64,000 bases of DNA from Nitrospira sp. (GTDB lineage: Bacteria; Nitrospirota; Nitrospiria; Nitrospirales; Nitrospiraceae), in contig CP092079.1 in assembly GCA_022226955.1 (NCBI GenBank), forward strand, positions 1-64,000, in the 5' to 3' direction. The position numbers were made by a program, and so were the translations under genes. The notes under the pieces were generated by a model. It ran no database searches. It was given only the letters and a program-made list of their open reading frames with translations, and was not told the origin of the DNA. Positions 32,659-40,568 of this stretch are shown piece after piece (the first letter of the stretch is position 1; each line of letters opens with the position of its first letter).

Positions 32659-32724
32659 GTCAATCCGCTCCTTTGTTCGTTATCGTCGGCGCCTGCATGG
32701 GGCGCTCCTCATTGCCTGCCTGAT

Positions 32725-33216
32725 TCAGGCCGGCAGATACGCCGGCGGCGCACCTACCAGCCCCTCTCTGATCCGATCCCGCGATGTGCCGATCACGTCC
32801 CGCAACACCGCCAGATCCCGCTCGATAAAATCATGACTCACTCGCAGCCGCAGGCGTCCGCTTCGGTCGATCACACAAGTATGGCAACGCTGAGCCAGCT
32901 CCATCGCCGCCACGCCGAACGCCCGGTGGAGGCGCCCGCCCAGATCCGCCAGGACCGCTGTACGCGGCCGGGCTTGCGCGGTCCACAGCCGGTGCAAAGG
33001 CCGCGCGCCCGATGCCACAATGAGCAGCGTCGCATCGACATCGTGAAACCCTTGCGCCTGCTCATCGATCATGACCGCTGGGACAATTCCCGGATAAGGG
33101 AGAAAGCACAGCGCGACCACCTGCTTCGCATAACGCGCGCCGCGCAGATACGTCAGCGCGCCCTCGACCAGGGCCGGCCCGTGAAAATCCAATGCATGCA
33201 TGCCATATCGCTTCAT
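32725..33216 (-). CDS. Peroxiredoxin-like protein lacking the peroxidatic cysteine
   Basis: A 163-aa thioredoxin-fold protein whose order of elements matches AhpC/TSA proteins: VVALCFLPYPGIVPAVMIDE, DATLLIVASGARPLHRLW, TAVLADLGGRLHRAFGV and CVIDRSGRLRLRVSHDF. In active peroxiredoxins the first block reads P-x3-T/S-x2-C. Here that position is PGIVPAV with no cysteine, so peroxide reduction by the usual chemistry is not expected. The start at 33216 has AGGAGG six bases upstream. It lies between two small metal-binding proteins in the bfd operon. A redox-sensing or structural role is conjecture. Confidence 0.65.
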   Translation of the reverse strand: MKRYGMHALDFHGPALVEGALTYLRGARYAKQVVALCFLPYPGIVPAVMIDEQAQGFHDVDATLLIVASGARPLHRLWTAQARPRTAVLADLGGRLHRAFGVAAMELAQRCHTCVIDRSGRLRLRVSHDFIERDLAVLRDVIGTSRDRIREGLVGAPPAYLPA

Positions 33217-33241
33217 CGCGCACCTCCTCTGGTGAAGACTC

Positions 33242-33412
33242 TCACCGATGCGTCTTCCGACTGTTCGAGCCGCCGGCCGGCTTGAACCATGGTTGAAGGT
33301 TCCGGCGATACCATCCGCAATTGACACACTTCATCCCGGCCATCGGACCGTAGTATTCCAGTACGCGTTCGATCACCAGCAATCCGCCGCACTTCTGACA
33401 AGAACTGTTCAT
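33242..33412 (-). CDS. Small zinc-ribbon protein
   Basis: A 56-aa protein: MNSSCQKCGGLLVIERVLEY, then CVNCGWYRR, giving a CxxC-x(n)-CxxC zinc ribbon. AAAGGA lies six bases before ATG 33412. It follows bfd in the same operon. The CPxCG-type ribbon next to GW resembles small YgiT/rubredoxin-like proteins. Role unknown. Confidence 0.6.
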   Translation of the reverse strand: MNSSCQKCGGLLVIERVLEYYGPMAGMKCVNCGWYRRNLQPWFKPAGGSNSRKTHR

Positions 33413-33453
33413 CACGCATCCTTTCATGTGAATGAATCATGGCCGGCCTGTCG

Positions 33454-33636
33454 CTACCGGTTCACCGCGCATCTCGACACGTCCTGAATCAAGGTCTCCA
33501 AATTGGCCTCGCACCGGCCGCAGCAAGAATCGTCCAGCCCCATCGCCTGCTTCATGATCTCCGGGCAAGTTCCATGGCAGGCAGCCAGAGCGGAAAATTC
33601 CGCTTCTCGAATGCCTTTGCACAGACAGATGTACAT
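33454..33636 (-). CDS. bfd: Bacterioferritin-associated ferredoxin-like protein
   Basis: A 60-aa [2Fe-2S] protein of the BFD type. CLC at residues 5-7 and SCCGRC at about 37-42 supply the Cys-x-Cys and Cys-x2-Cys ligands in the family arrangement. Bfd reduces bacterioferritin to release stored iron when iron is scarce. AAGGAGG precedes the ATG by five bases. It is the first gene after leader copy A and the Fur-like site, fitting iron-starvation induction. No bacterioferritin gene is in the window. Confidence 0.78.
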   Translation of the reverse strand: MYICLCKGIREAEFSALAACHGTCPEIMKQAMGLDDSCCGRCEANLETLIQDVSRCAVNR

Positions 33637-33693
33637 GCGCGCCTCCTTCCTTCTGCGCCTCGCGGCAGCTGAACGGCTTGCCGCCGGCGGCCA

Positions 33694-33755
33694 ATAAAAA
33701 AGCCCAAGGTAATCGATTGATACCTTGGGCTCCGGTCTGCTCGACCTCTGGCCTC
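33694..33755 (-). promoter_or_regulatory. Repeated leader element, copy A
   Basis: On the minus strand: GAGGCCAGAG (33755-33746), a small hairpin GGTC-GAGCA-GACC, then AGCCCAAGGTA pairing perfectly with TACCTTGGGCT across a 9-base loop, followed by TTTTTT. The second hairpin has the form of an intrinsic terminator and lies about 55 bases before bfd, so it could act by attenuation. Confidence 0.75.
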
Positions 33756-33830
33756 AATACTGCTGCATGACATGTGTTCCGCTAGGGCATTTGCCTGCGC
33801 TCAGGCCCTGGCTGCACAGACTGCTGTATT

Positions 33831-33845
33831 GATATGTATTCTCAA
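33831..33845. promoter_or_regulatory. Fur-box-like site upstream of copy A
   Basis: TGATATGTATTCTCA fits the 7-1-7 Fur pattern (TGATAAT-x-ATTATCA) at most positions, and an overlapping AATGATATTGAGAA continues it. It lies about 75 bases upstream of leader A, where a promoter would be expected. Confidence 0.5.
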
Positions 33846-33901
33846 TATCATTTAGATGGCACGAAGTCAACCTGCCCGTGAAACTTTTTTTCGCATGTGC
33901 G

Positions 33902-34654
33902 TTAGGAGCGTATTCCGCCGACTAATGCCAAGAGCATCGCGGTAAGGTACATGAGACTGATGCCAAGGAAGAGGCCGACGGCCACCTGAACGCGGCGCGT
34001 CGCGGTGTATGACATGGCCGTCAGGGAAAGAATCACGTAGAGCAGCGAGCCAGCGGCGAACGTATAGAATGCAATCGACCAATAGGGCGACAACCCCTGC
34101 CCGCTCAAGAGAGCGCCCAGGCAGGTCGGTCCACCCGCAATTAATCCCAATAGCGCAACATCGATCCACTGAATGGGCTTTTTGCCGGACGCCCCCACGA
34201 TGCCAAACCCTTCTGTGCCGTTGTGGAGCGCAAAGCCCGTCACGAGCAACAGGCTCAGCGACCACTCTCCGCTGGCATAACTCGCGCCGATCGCCAACCC
34301 TTCGCCCAGGTTGTGAAAACCCATTCCCACCGCGATCATATACGGAAGGGAAAGAAAGCGCCCACCCTGAATGCGCCCAAGAATCTGCCTGGACTCCAGC
34401 ACCACCAGCCCAACCAGGCTCGCGCCCAGGCTGCCCAGGAAAATCACCCAGGACAGCACATCGCGCGCGCCGCTTAATTCAACGGCTTCATGCATCAAGT
34501 CGAAAAAGAGATAGAGCAGCACACCGGTGGCGACCCCGATCAACAGACCTTCCCACGATCGAGGCAACACTTTTCCCAGCACCAGCGCGGCCCCAATCCC
34601 GAGATAGACAGGGATGACACCGGCAATAAGACCGAGAATCACGAGACTGAGCAT
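33902..34654 (-). CDS. ZIP-family divalent metal transporter
   Basis: A 250-aa membrane protein with about eight helices. The two ZIP metal-site motifs are FHNLGEGLAIG (helix 4) and ALHNGTEGFGI (helix 5), whose His, Asn and Glu residues bind the substrate metal. ZIP proteins move Zn2+, Fe2+ or Mn2+ into the cytoplasm. Position at the end of an iron-uptake operon, downstream of a PepSY protein and a TonB receptor, makes ferrous iron a reasonable substrate. A histidine-rich loop is absent. Confidence 0.85.
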   Translation of the reverse strand: MLSLVILGLIAGVIPVYLGIGAALVLGKVLPRSWEGLLIGVATGVLLYLFFDLMHEAVELSGARDVLSWVIFLGSLGASLVGLVVLESRQILGRIQGGRFLSLPYMIAVGMGFHNLGEGLAIGASYASGEWSLSLLLVTGFALHNGTEGFGIVGASGKKPIQWIDVALLGLIAGGPTCLGALLSGQGLSPYWSIAFYTFAAGSLLYVILSLTAMSYTATRRVQVAVGLFLGISLMYLTAMLLALVGGIRS

Positions 34655-34731
34655 GAACGCACTCCCATCAAGCCATCACGGCGACACAGATCTTTATCGC
34701 GCAGAACTGAGTCCGTACTCTATAGCCGTAT

Positions 34732-35892
34732 CTATGACAAAAATCCATCTCGGCATGGCAGCGGTCGGCTCTGTTGACGGCGATGCGCCTGTCGCTTCAA
34801 CCACCACATGCGGAGCGCGGTGCCGTATAGGATGGAAGGAAACAAACCGGCGACGCACACGATCCAACGCCCAATCAGTCCAAAGGCTTCGCCGTTATGG
34901 AGCGGAAACAGCCACGCGAGCACCGTTTCACCGGCTGTAAGCGTCCGCCAGTCGCGCACGCTTACGATGGCGCCGCTAAATTGATCCACCCACACGATGC
35001 TTTCGCCGCTCGTGCGCCTGACTTCATCCGGCTGGCGCAACCCAATCTGAAAGGCCTCTTCCGCTTGCTGCGGCAATCCAATCCATTTCACCTCGCCGTT
35101 GGGGAAGCGGCCTCGCGCGATGGCGACCGCGCGGTCGATCGAAAGCGGAGTCCCCTCAGCGTCGATTGTTGAATGCACATCCGTCTCCTCGGGAATCGGC
35201 AAGACCCAAGTGACGGCGGGGATCACATATTCAGGAAATTCGAGGTACAGGCCGGTGCAAGCCAGAATGACCAGCAGAGGCGTGCCGGCCAGGCCGCTCA
35301 ACTTATGGACATCGTAGTGCCGCCGGATGACGCTCCCCTTGGACTGAAACGTCAGCGCCTGGCGAATCCGCCCAGGCCTCGGCCACCAGAGATAGAGCCC
35401 GGTCGCAACCGAGCCCAGCAGGAACAACGCCAGCACACCGACCGCGACTTCTCCGATTCGCCCCAGCCAGAGCCCTTTGTGCAATTCATAGACAAAGGAC
35501 ACCGCGGTCTCGCCCCAAATCCGATCCCGGCTCAACACCTCGGCGCTATAGGGATCGATGGTCACCTCACGGTCTTGACCATCGACGCGCGCATCGCCCG
35601 GCGCTTTAAACCAGGCGGTGACGACACCCTGGCGGTCCTGTGGAAGAAACAGGCCGTAGGGACCCGGCACATCCGGCTTCGCACGTTGCGCCGCCGCCGC
35701 CATTTCGTCGAACGACCGGTAACTCCCGCTGCCGCTTGTCGTCAAGCGCTCAACGTTCAGCCATTCGTCGATAGCCTGGTAGAAGACCAGTGCGCTGCCC
35801 GTCAGCCCCATCAGGGCAAACAGGAACCCTGCGAACAAACCGATCGCCCAATGTGCCAGCAACCAGCGCTTCTGCCATGCCATGCGAGCCAC
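34732..35892 (-). CDS. PepSY-domain membrane protein, probable siderophore/iron reductase type
   Basis: A 386-aa protein of the PepSY_TM family. The first helix (RWLLAHWAIGLFAGFLFALM) begins the protein, the PepSY periplasmic domains follow, and later helices include VAVGVLALFLLGSVATGLYLWWPRPGR, HKLSGLAGTPLLVILACTGLYLEF and a C-terminal pair. Conserved histidines beside the helices (HW, H in ELHKGLWLG, HKLSG, HNGEAFG) are typical of family members proposed to bind heme and reduce ferric siderophores. It lies directly downstream of a TonB receptor. Confidence 0.82.
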   Translation of the reverse strand: MARMAWQKRWLLAHWAIGLFAGFLFALMGLTGSALVFYQAIDEWLNVERLTTSGSGSYRSFDEMAAAAQRAKPDVPGPYGLFLPQDRQGVVTAWFKAPGDARVDGQDREVTIDPYSAEVLSRDRIWGETAVSFVYELHKGLWLGRIGEVAVGVLALFLLGSVATGLYLWWPRPGRIRQALTFQSKGSVIRRHYDVHKLSGLAGTPLLVILACTGLYLEFPEYVIPAVTWVLPIPEETDVHSTIDAEGTPLSIDRAVAIARGRFPNGEVKWIGLPQQAEEAFQIGLRQPDEVRRTSGESIVWVDQFSGAIVSVRDWRTLTAGETVLAWLFPLHNGEAFGLIGRWIVCVAGLFPSILYGTALRMWWLKRQAHRRQQSRPLPCRDGFLS

Positions 35893-35937
35893 GCGGCCGA
35901 TTCAATCCAGCTATGCCGAATAACCTCCCCGATTCAT

Positions 35938-38544
35938 TTACTGGAATTCAAATTTCAACGAGCCGATCACCGTGAACGGCGCGCCGGTATAGACGATTTC
36001 ACGGAAGTTTTGCGTGCCTGAGTAATACCGCTGATCCAGCAAGTTCGTAAAATTCAACGCGGCCATCATGTTTGTCCGGCCGAAGATCTCCGGCTTGCGA
36101 TAGTACAGCGCGGCATCCATGCGGACATACCCCGCCAGCTCAAAGGGAGCAGCGCAGTTGGCCGGATCCTGGCATTGGAATACGCCGTTCCGTTTGCCCT
36201 GGGCAAACATGCCGAGGCCCGCGCCAAACCCTTTCACGACACCTTCTTGAAAGAAATAGGTCGTCCACAGGCTCCCTTGATGCAACGCCGAGTTCGACAC
36301 GCGGCTGCCTTCCGCAAACAGCAGATCGTTCTTCACGCGCGCATCGGTATAGGCGTAATTTGCAATGAGGTCCCATCCCGGCAGCAGCTGACCTTGCACA
36401 TCGAACTCGATGCCCTGACTCCGTTGCTTGCCCGTGGCAACCGAGAAGGCAAAGCCATTCAATGGATCGGACGTCAACACATTTTTCTTAGTGACGTCGA
36501 AGACGGCGATTGTGGACCGCAACTTCCCATCGTACGTCTGAAGCTTGATGCCGCCTTCATACGATCGGCCGCGCTCGGGGTCGAACAGCTTTCCGTCGAT
36601 GCTTCTCGAACCGGCACTCTGCGGCGCAAAGGACTCGGTATAGTTGACATAGAATGCGAGCGGTTTCACCGGCTGATAGGTCAGGCCGATCGACGGACTG
36701 AAGGCCGTGTCCGTTTTCGTATCCGAACTGCCCGTCGTCGTCAGATCGTCCGGACGAGTCGTGATCGTTTGATCGAACAGGTCGAACCGGCCGCCGAAAT
36801 GCATGTGGAGATTGTCGAGCAATGTTACCTGATCGCCGAAATAGGCGCCTAAGATATTGTTGGTCTGACTGCTATCGTTAAACTTGGTCAACGCGGGATT
36901 GAGAAACAGCCGATCATTGGGATTGAAGATATTGATGTAGCTAAACGCGCCGGCAGTGGTGGTATCGCCGCCGAAATCGCCGGATGCCGTAGCCGACGAG
37001 GCTTCCCGCCCCAACTCAATGCCGAGAATCGTTTTATGCTTAATCGATCCCGTCGAGAAGGCCCCGTGCAACTCATTCTGCCAATAGTGGCTCTGCACGG
37101 TGGTCGGAAGCTCATAGCGGGCCAGGTTGAGAATCCCATCGGTTTCTGGCCCGACTAAAAAATTGGATTCCAAGCTGGAGTAGCGCTGGCGTGCGACCGA
37201 CGTCCGGAAAGCGCTGCGCCACTTGAACATGTCGTTGATCTCATGCCACAGTGTCAGAGTCGCTTTCCCGCTGTGCACGTCGCTTTTTCTTGAAGAATCG
37301 CCCAAGAAGCGGCTGATGGGGATGTTCGCCACGGTATTGCCAATCGCGACCAAGCCGCGATCGATGGGCGTGCTATTGTAGAGGTATTCCCCTTCGATGC
37401 GTAACGTCGTGCGCGGACCGATCTCCCAGCCGAATGTCGGCGCGAGAAATACTCGCTCGCTCTTGACCCCATCTCGGTAGCTTTCAGCCGACTCATACAA
37501 TCCGTTAAACCGATAGGTGAGCGTCTTCCTGTCGTTCAACGGCCCGCCGATATCGATCATGGGACGATAGAGTCCATAACTACCGACGATCATCTCCGCT
37601 GAATAATACGGAGTCTTCAACGGCGCCTTTGTGACTTGATTGATAATACCGCCCGGATCGGACCGGCCATAGAGGTACGACGGCGGGCCTTTGACAACCT
37701 CAACACGCTCAAGATTCGCGACGTCGCGCTGCGCGCGCGAGCTGTAGGTACTATCGTCTCGAAATCCGTTTTTAAAGACATTCAGCCCCTCGGCGGAGTC
37801 AAACCCGCGAATCATGAAGCTGCCGCCTTGGCCGCCCTGGGTGCTGAATTGGGAGACGCCGCTCACATTTCTGAGCGCATCGCTGAAGCGAATCACTTTT
37901 TGATCTTCCAGGACCTGCCGCGTCACGACTTCAATCGACCGCGGCGTGTCTTGAATGGGAACCGGAATGCGAGTGGCGGACGTCGAGTCATCGGCCGTAT
38001 ACCCGCGTTCTTTGATTTCTTTCACGACGATTTCCGGCACCTTGATCGGCTTGGCCTTCACAGGCCGCTCCTCACCCTGCGCCGTCTCGGCGAGCGTGGA
38101 AACCGGCTTTTCCATCGGCAGGACCGCCGGCACTGGCGAGCCCTGCATCAGCGTCACCGCATTGGCGCCAGTCACGCGATAAGTCAGCCCGGTGCCAGCC
38201 AGCAATGCGCTCAACGCTTGCTCCGGCGCCTGACTGCCGTTGACGCCGGGCGATTGAATCCCCGCCGCGAGTTCCGTGGGAAAGCTGACCTGCCACCCGG
38301 TGGCGTCCACGAAGGCATTGAGCGCCGACCCGAGAGATTGAGAGGGAATGCTGTACTCCACCATCGTGAGCGGCCGCATCTCGGCCATTCCATCCTGGGC
38401 ACCGGCTGGATCGGCGACCAGACCTGCCAGCGCAAGCAGCAGCACGGCACGGCCCGCATTCCGAAGCGATGGCCGATGCCACCATCGATTCCTTTGCCAG
38501 TTCTGTTCTGTATGGTTATTCATCGAGTGAATGCGTCGCGACAT
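35938..38544 (-). CDS. TonB-dependent siderophore receptor with STN domain
   Basis: An 868-aa FecA-type receptor. ATG 38544 is chosen for AAGGAGG six bases upstream. A long signal peptide (LLLALAGLVADPAGAQ) leads to the STN domain (about 60-130, VEYSIPSQSLGSALNAFVDA...), a TonB-box-like IKVPEIVVKE (about 170), plug motifs (DTPRSIEVVTRQVLEDQ; VEVVKGPPSYLYGRSDPGGIIN), and a barrel ending ...GSLKFEFQ. It follows sigma and fecR genes in one unit, and PepSY and ZIP genes follow it, giving a complete uptake module. Probably a ferric hydroxamate/catecholate receptor; the ligand cannot be told. Confidence 0.9.
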   Translation of the reverse strand: MSRRIHSMNNHTEQNWQRNRWWHRPSLRNAGRAVLLLALAGLVADPAGAQDGMAEMRPLTMVEYSIPSQSLGSALNAFVDATGWQVSFPTELAAGIQSPGVNGSQAPEQALSALLAGTGLTYRVTGANAVTLMQGSPVPAVLPMEKPVSTLAETAQGEERPVKAKPIKVPEIVVKEIKERGYTADDSTSATRIPVPIQDTPRSIEVVTRQVLEDQKVIRFSDALRNVSGVSQFSTQGGQGGSFMIRGFDSAEGLNVFKNGFRDDSTYSSRAQRDVANLERVEVVKGPPSYLYGRSDPGGIINQVTKAPLKTPYYSAEMIVGSYGLYRPMIDIGGPLNDRKTLTYRFNGLYESAESYRDGVKSERVFLAPTFGWEIGPRTTLRIEGEYLYNSTPIDRGLVAIGNTVANIPISRFLGDSSRKSDVHSGKATLTLWHEINDMFKWRSAFRTSVARQRYSSLESNFLVGPETDGILNLARYELPTTVQSHYWQNELHGAFSTGSIKHKTILGIELGREASSATASGDFGGDTTTAGAFSYINIFNPNDRLFLNPALTKFNDSSQTNNILGAYFGDQVTLLDNLHMHFGGRFDLFDQTITTRPDDLTTTGSSDTKTDTAFSPSIGLTYQPVKPLAFYVNYTESFAPQSAGSRSIDGKLFDPERGRSYEGGIKLQTYDGKLRSTIAVFDVTKKNVLTSDPLNGFAFSVATGKQRSQGIEFDVQGQLLPGWDLIANYAYTDARVKNDLLFAEGSRVSNSALHQGSLWTTYFFQEGVVKGFGAGLGMFAQGKRNGVFQCQDPANCAAPFELAGYVRMDAALYYRKPEIFGRTNMMAALNFTNLLDQRYYSGTQNFREIVYTGAPFTVIGSLKFEFQ

Positions 38545-38633
38545 GCCATGCCTCCTTGTTCGTCTTATGCTTGCTAAGACGAACGGAGACAGACGTTCCC
38601 TCAGTCCGCGCGGCGCGAACACTCACGGCACGG

Positions 38634-39632
38634 TCAAAAAAGAATAGCGAGCTGGTTGGTGAGACTGACCATCTGAAGCGGAAATGTTTTGACGAGTAAG
38701 GACAGAACGCCGGCGGGATCGTCCAAGTTATAGGTGCCCGTCACACGGATCTCACCGAGATCCTGATTCCAAAGCACGATGGGCCCAGGATAATACCGGC
38801 GGACCTCATCGACGACCTGCGCGAGCAAAACCCCATCGACAACCAGCCGGCCTTTCAGCCAGGCCGAGGCCGAATCGAGATCGACCGGATGCGGGGCGCT
38901 GAGCCGGCCTTGCTCGCATTGCAGCTGAGCCCCGGCCGGCAACTGAGCCGTGGACCGGCGGCCGCCGCGGCTGCTGACTTCGACCAGCCCTTCAAGCACC
39001 GTGACTTGATCAATCCCAGGTCTGGCCCGCACGACAAACTCAGTTCCCACCGCGCGTGTATCGGCTTCTAGGCTTTCAACGATGAACGGATGTTCCGGAT
39101 CGGGCTGAACCTTGAAGAAGGCTTCTCCTCTGAGCAGCCGCACCCGCCGGACAGTTCCATCGAACGTGATCGCAATGGCCGACTGTGCATTGAGCGTGAC
39201 TGTCGAGCGGTCGGGCAATTGAATCGTCTGCCGTTCGCCTGTTCCCGTCCGATAATCGGATTGGAACCGCATCATGAGATCGGCGTGAAACACAGCCATC
39301 GTAAGCACCGCGACACAAGCGGCCATACCGGCTGCTGGCCACCATCGACGGTGCATACCGCGTTGCACCGGCCACCCTGCAGGCGGCGAACTTTCGGCCG
39401 CCAGAGACGCGGCCGCATGCCATTCCGGATCGTTCCACACTCCGGAAAGCGCGTCGAACATCCGCGCATGGTCGGCGTTTTGCGCGCGCCAGGCCTCGAA
39501 CGTCCGACGATCCTCCGGCTGAACCCGGCTATTGTGCAACCGCACGACCCACGCGATTGCGTCTTGACGAATTTCGGCTTCGCGGGTGTCCTGACTGACG
39601 CGCCGCTGCTCGTCTGAAGACCGCACCATCAC
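38634..39632 (-). CDS. FecR-family anti-sigma factor
   Basis: A 332-aa FecR protein. The N-terminal DUF4880 part (IRQDAIAWVVRLHNSRVQPEDRRTFEAW) precedes a membrane helix (MAACVAVLTMAVFHADL, about 105-120). The FecR core includes YRTGTGERQTIQLPDRSTVT and EAFFKVQPDPEHPFIVESL, followed by the STN-like end (IRVTGTYNLDDPAGVLSLLVK). It is the middle gene of a sigma-fecR-receptor unit. The closest relative in the window is the FecR at 43219. Confidence 0.9.
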   Translation of the reverse strand: MMVRSSDEQRRVSQDTREAEIRQDAIAWVVRLHNSRVQPEDRRTFEAWRAQNADHARMFDALSGVWNDPEWHAAASLAAESSPPAGWPVQRGMHRRWWPAAGMAACVAVLTMAVFHADLMMRFQSDYRTGTGERQTIQLPDRSTVTLNAQSAIAITFDGTVRRVRLLRGEAFFKVQPDPEHPFIVESLEADTRAVGTEFVVRARPGIDQVTVLEGLVEVSSRGGRRSTAQLPAGAQLQCEQGRLSAPHPVDLDSASAWLKGRLVVDGVLLAQVVDEVRRYYPGPIVLWNQDLGEIRVTGTYNLDDPAGVLSLLVKTFPLQMVSLTNQLAILF

Positions 39633-39692
39633 ACCCCGGTTCTGAAATGAAGAGCCCAGTATACCTTGAGACGGATACCGGGACCAATCTCC

Positions 39693-40211
39693 TCACTGGT
39701 CGGTATTCAGAGCTTCGAGAATGACGCTGGCCTGATCGAGCGCGCGCATAAGCAATTTCTCCACGCCGCTTTCAGAAATGCTCATGCGGGTAGAAATTTC
39801 ACGGTAGGAATAGCCATAGACACGGTACAGCAAAAACGCCTCCCTGGTGCGCGGAGGCAGGGCCTCAATCCCCTTCAGCAATATCCGAAGCCGCTCCTTT
39901 CCCATCGCGACGCGCTCCGGTGACGGCGTGCCGCAGGGCACCTCAATCGCCCCATCCAAGGGATCGACGGCTTGGGGCCGGTTGAGGTCTTTTCGAAGGT
40001 GATCGATGGCCAGGTTGGTGGCAATGCGGTGCAGCAAGGCGCGAGGATGCTCGACGGCTCGTGTATCGACCAGGCCCAGCAGCCTGAGATAGGCTTCTTG
40101 CATCAGGTCCGCCGCCGTATCATGAGACTTCACCATAGCGGAAAGACGCCGCGTCAGTTCGTCGCGATATCGGTGAAAGAGATCTTCAATCTGAACAGAT
40201 GTGAGAAGCAT
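39693..40211 (-). CDS. FecI-type ECF sigma factor
   Basis: A 172-aa sigma factor starting MLLTSVQIEDLFHRYRDELT. Region 2 (DTAADLMQEAYLRLL...RALLHRIATNLAIDHLR) and region 4 (PPRTREAFLLYRVYGYSYRE, then ISESGVEKLLMRAL) are intact. It lies about 65 bases after leader copy B and heads the operon with fecR, receptor, PepSY and ZIP. The upstream extension of the frame (to 40301) is only translation of the leader. It closely resembles the sigma at 44296-44814. Confidence 0.9.
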   Translation of the reverse strand: MLLTSVQIEDLFHRYRDELTRRLSAMVKSHDTAADLMQEAYLRLLGLVDTRAVEHPRALLHRIATNLAIDHLRKDLNRPQAVDPLDGAIEVPCGTPSPERVAMGKERLRILLKGIEALPPRTREAFLLYRVYGYSYREISTRMSISESGVEKLLMRALDQASVILEALNTDQ

Positions 40212-40275
40212 GGACACACCATCCATCGACGAATGCCAGATGCGGCGGCTGACTGATCGAGTGTCGATCCGCCGC

Positions 40276-40337
40276 AATAAAAAAGCCCACGGGCATCGCA
40301 TGATGCCGTGGGCTCTGTCCGTAAAGACTCTGGCCTC
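40276..40337 (-). promoter_or_regulatory. Repeated leader element, copy B
   Basis: On the minus strand: GAGGCCAGAG (40337-40328), a small hairpin GTC-TTTACG-GAC, then AGAGCCCACGGCATC pairing with GATGCCCGTGGGCT (one bulged base), followed by TTTTTTATT. The hairpin lies about 65 bases before the sigma start. Confidence 0.75.
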
Positions 40338-40340
40338 AGA

Positions 40341-40370
40341 TATTTCTGATATTGAGAAGCGATCTCAGAA
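40341..40370. promoter_or_regulatory. Conserved AT-rich, Fur-like site upstream of copy B
   Basis: TATTTCTGATATTGAGAAGC contains TGATATTGAGA, shared with the sites upstream of copies A and C at a similar distance from the GGCCAGAG box. It resembles half of a Fur box; the right half is poor. Confidence 0.35.
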
Positions 40371-40568
40371 GTGGATTGTACGCGCGCGCGGGAGACAAAG
40401 TCCAGCCAGAAGTTCGCGCGTATCGCCACGCCAGCCAAGCGGTCAATGCCGCTGTAACGCGATCTTGAATCGAGTTGTAGCTCAAACGCGGCTTATCGCG
40501 ATGGAGTCATATCGGGCTGAGCCAGGCCGCGCGCGCGAACACATCGAATCTCCCGCTGCAATCCGGCG

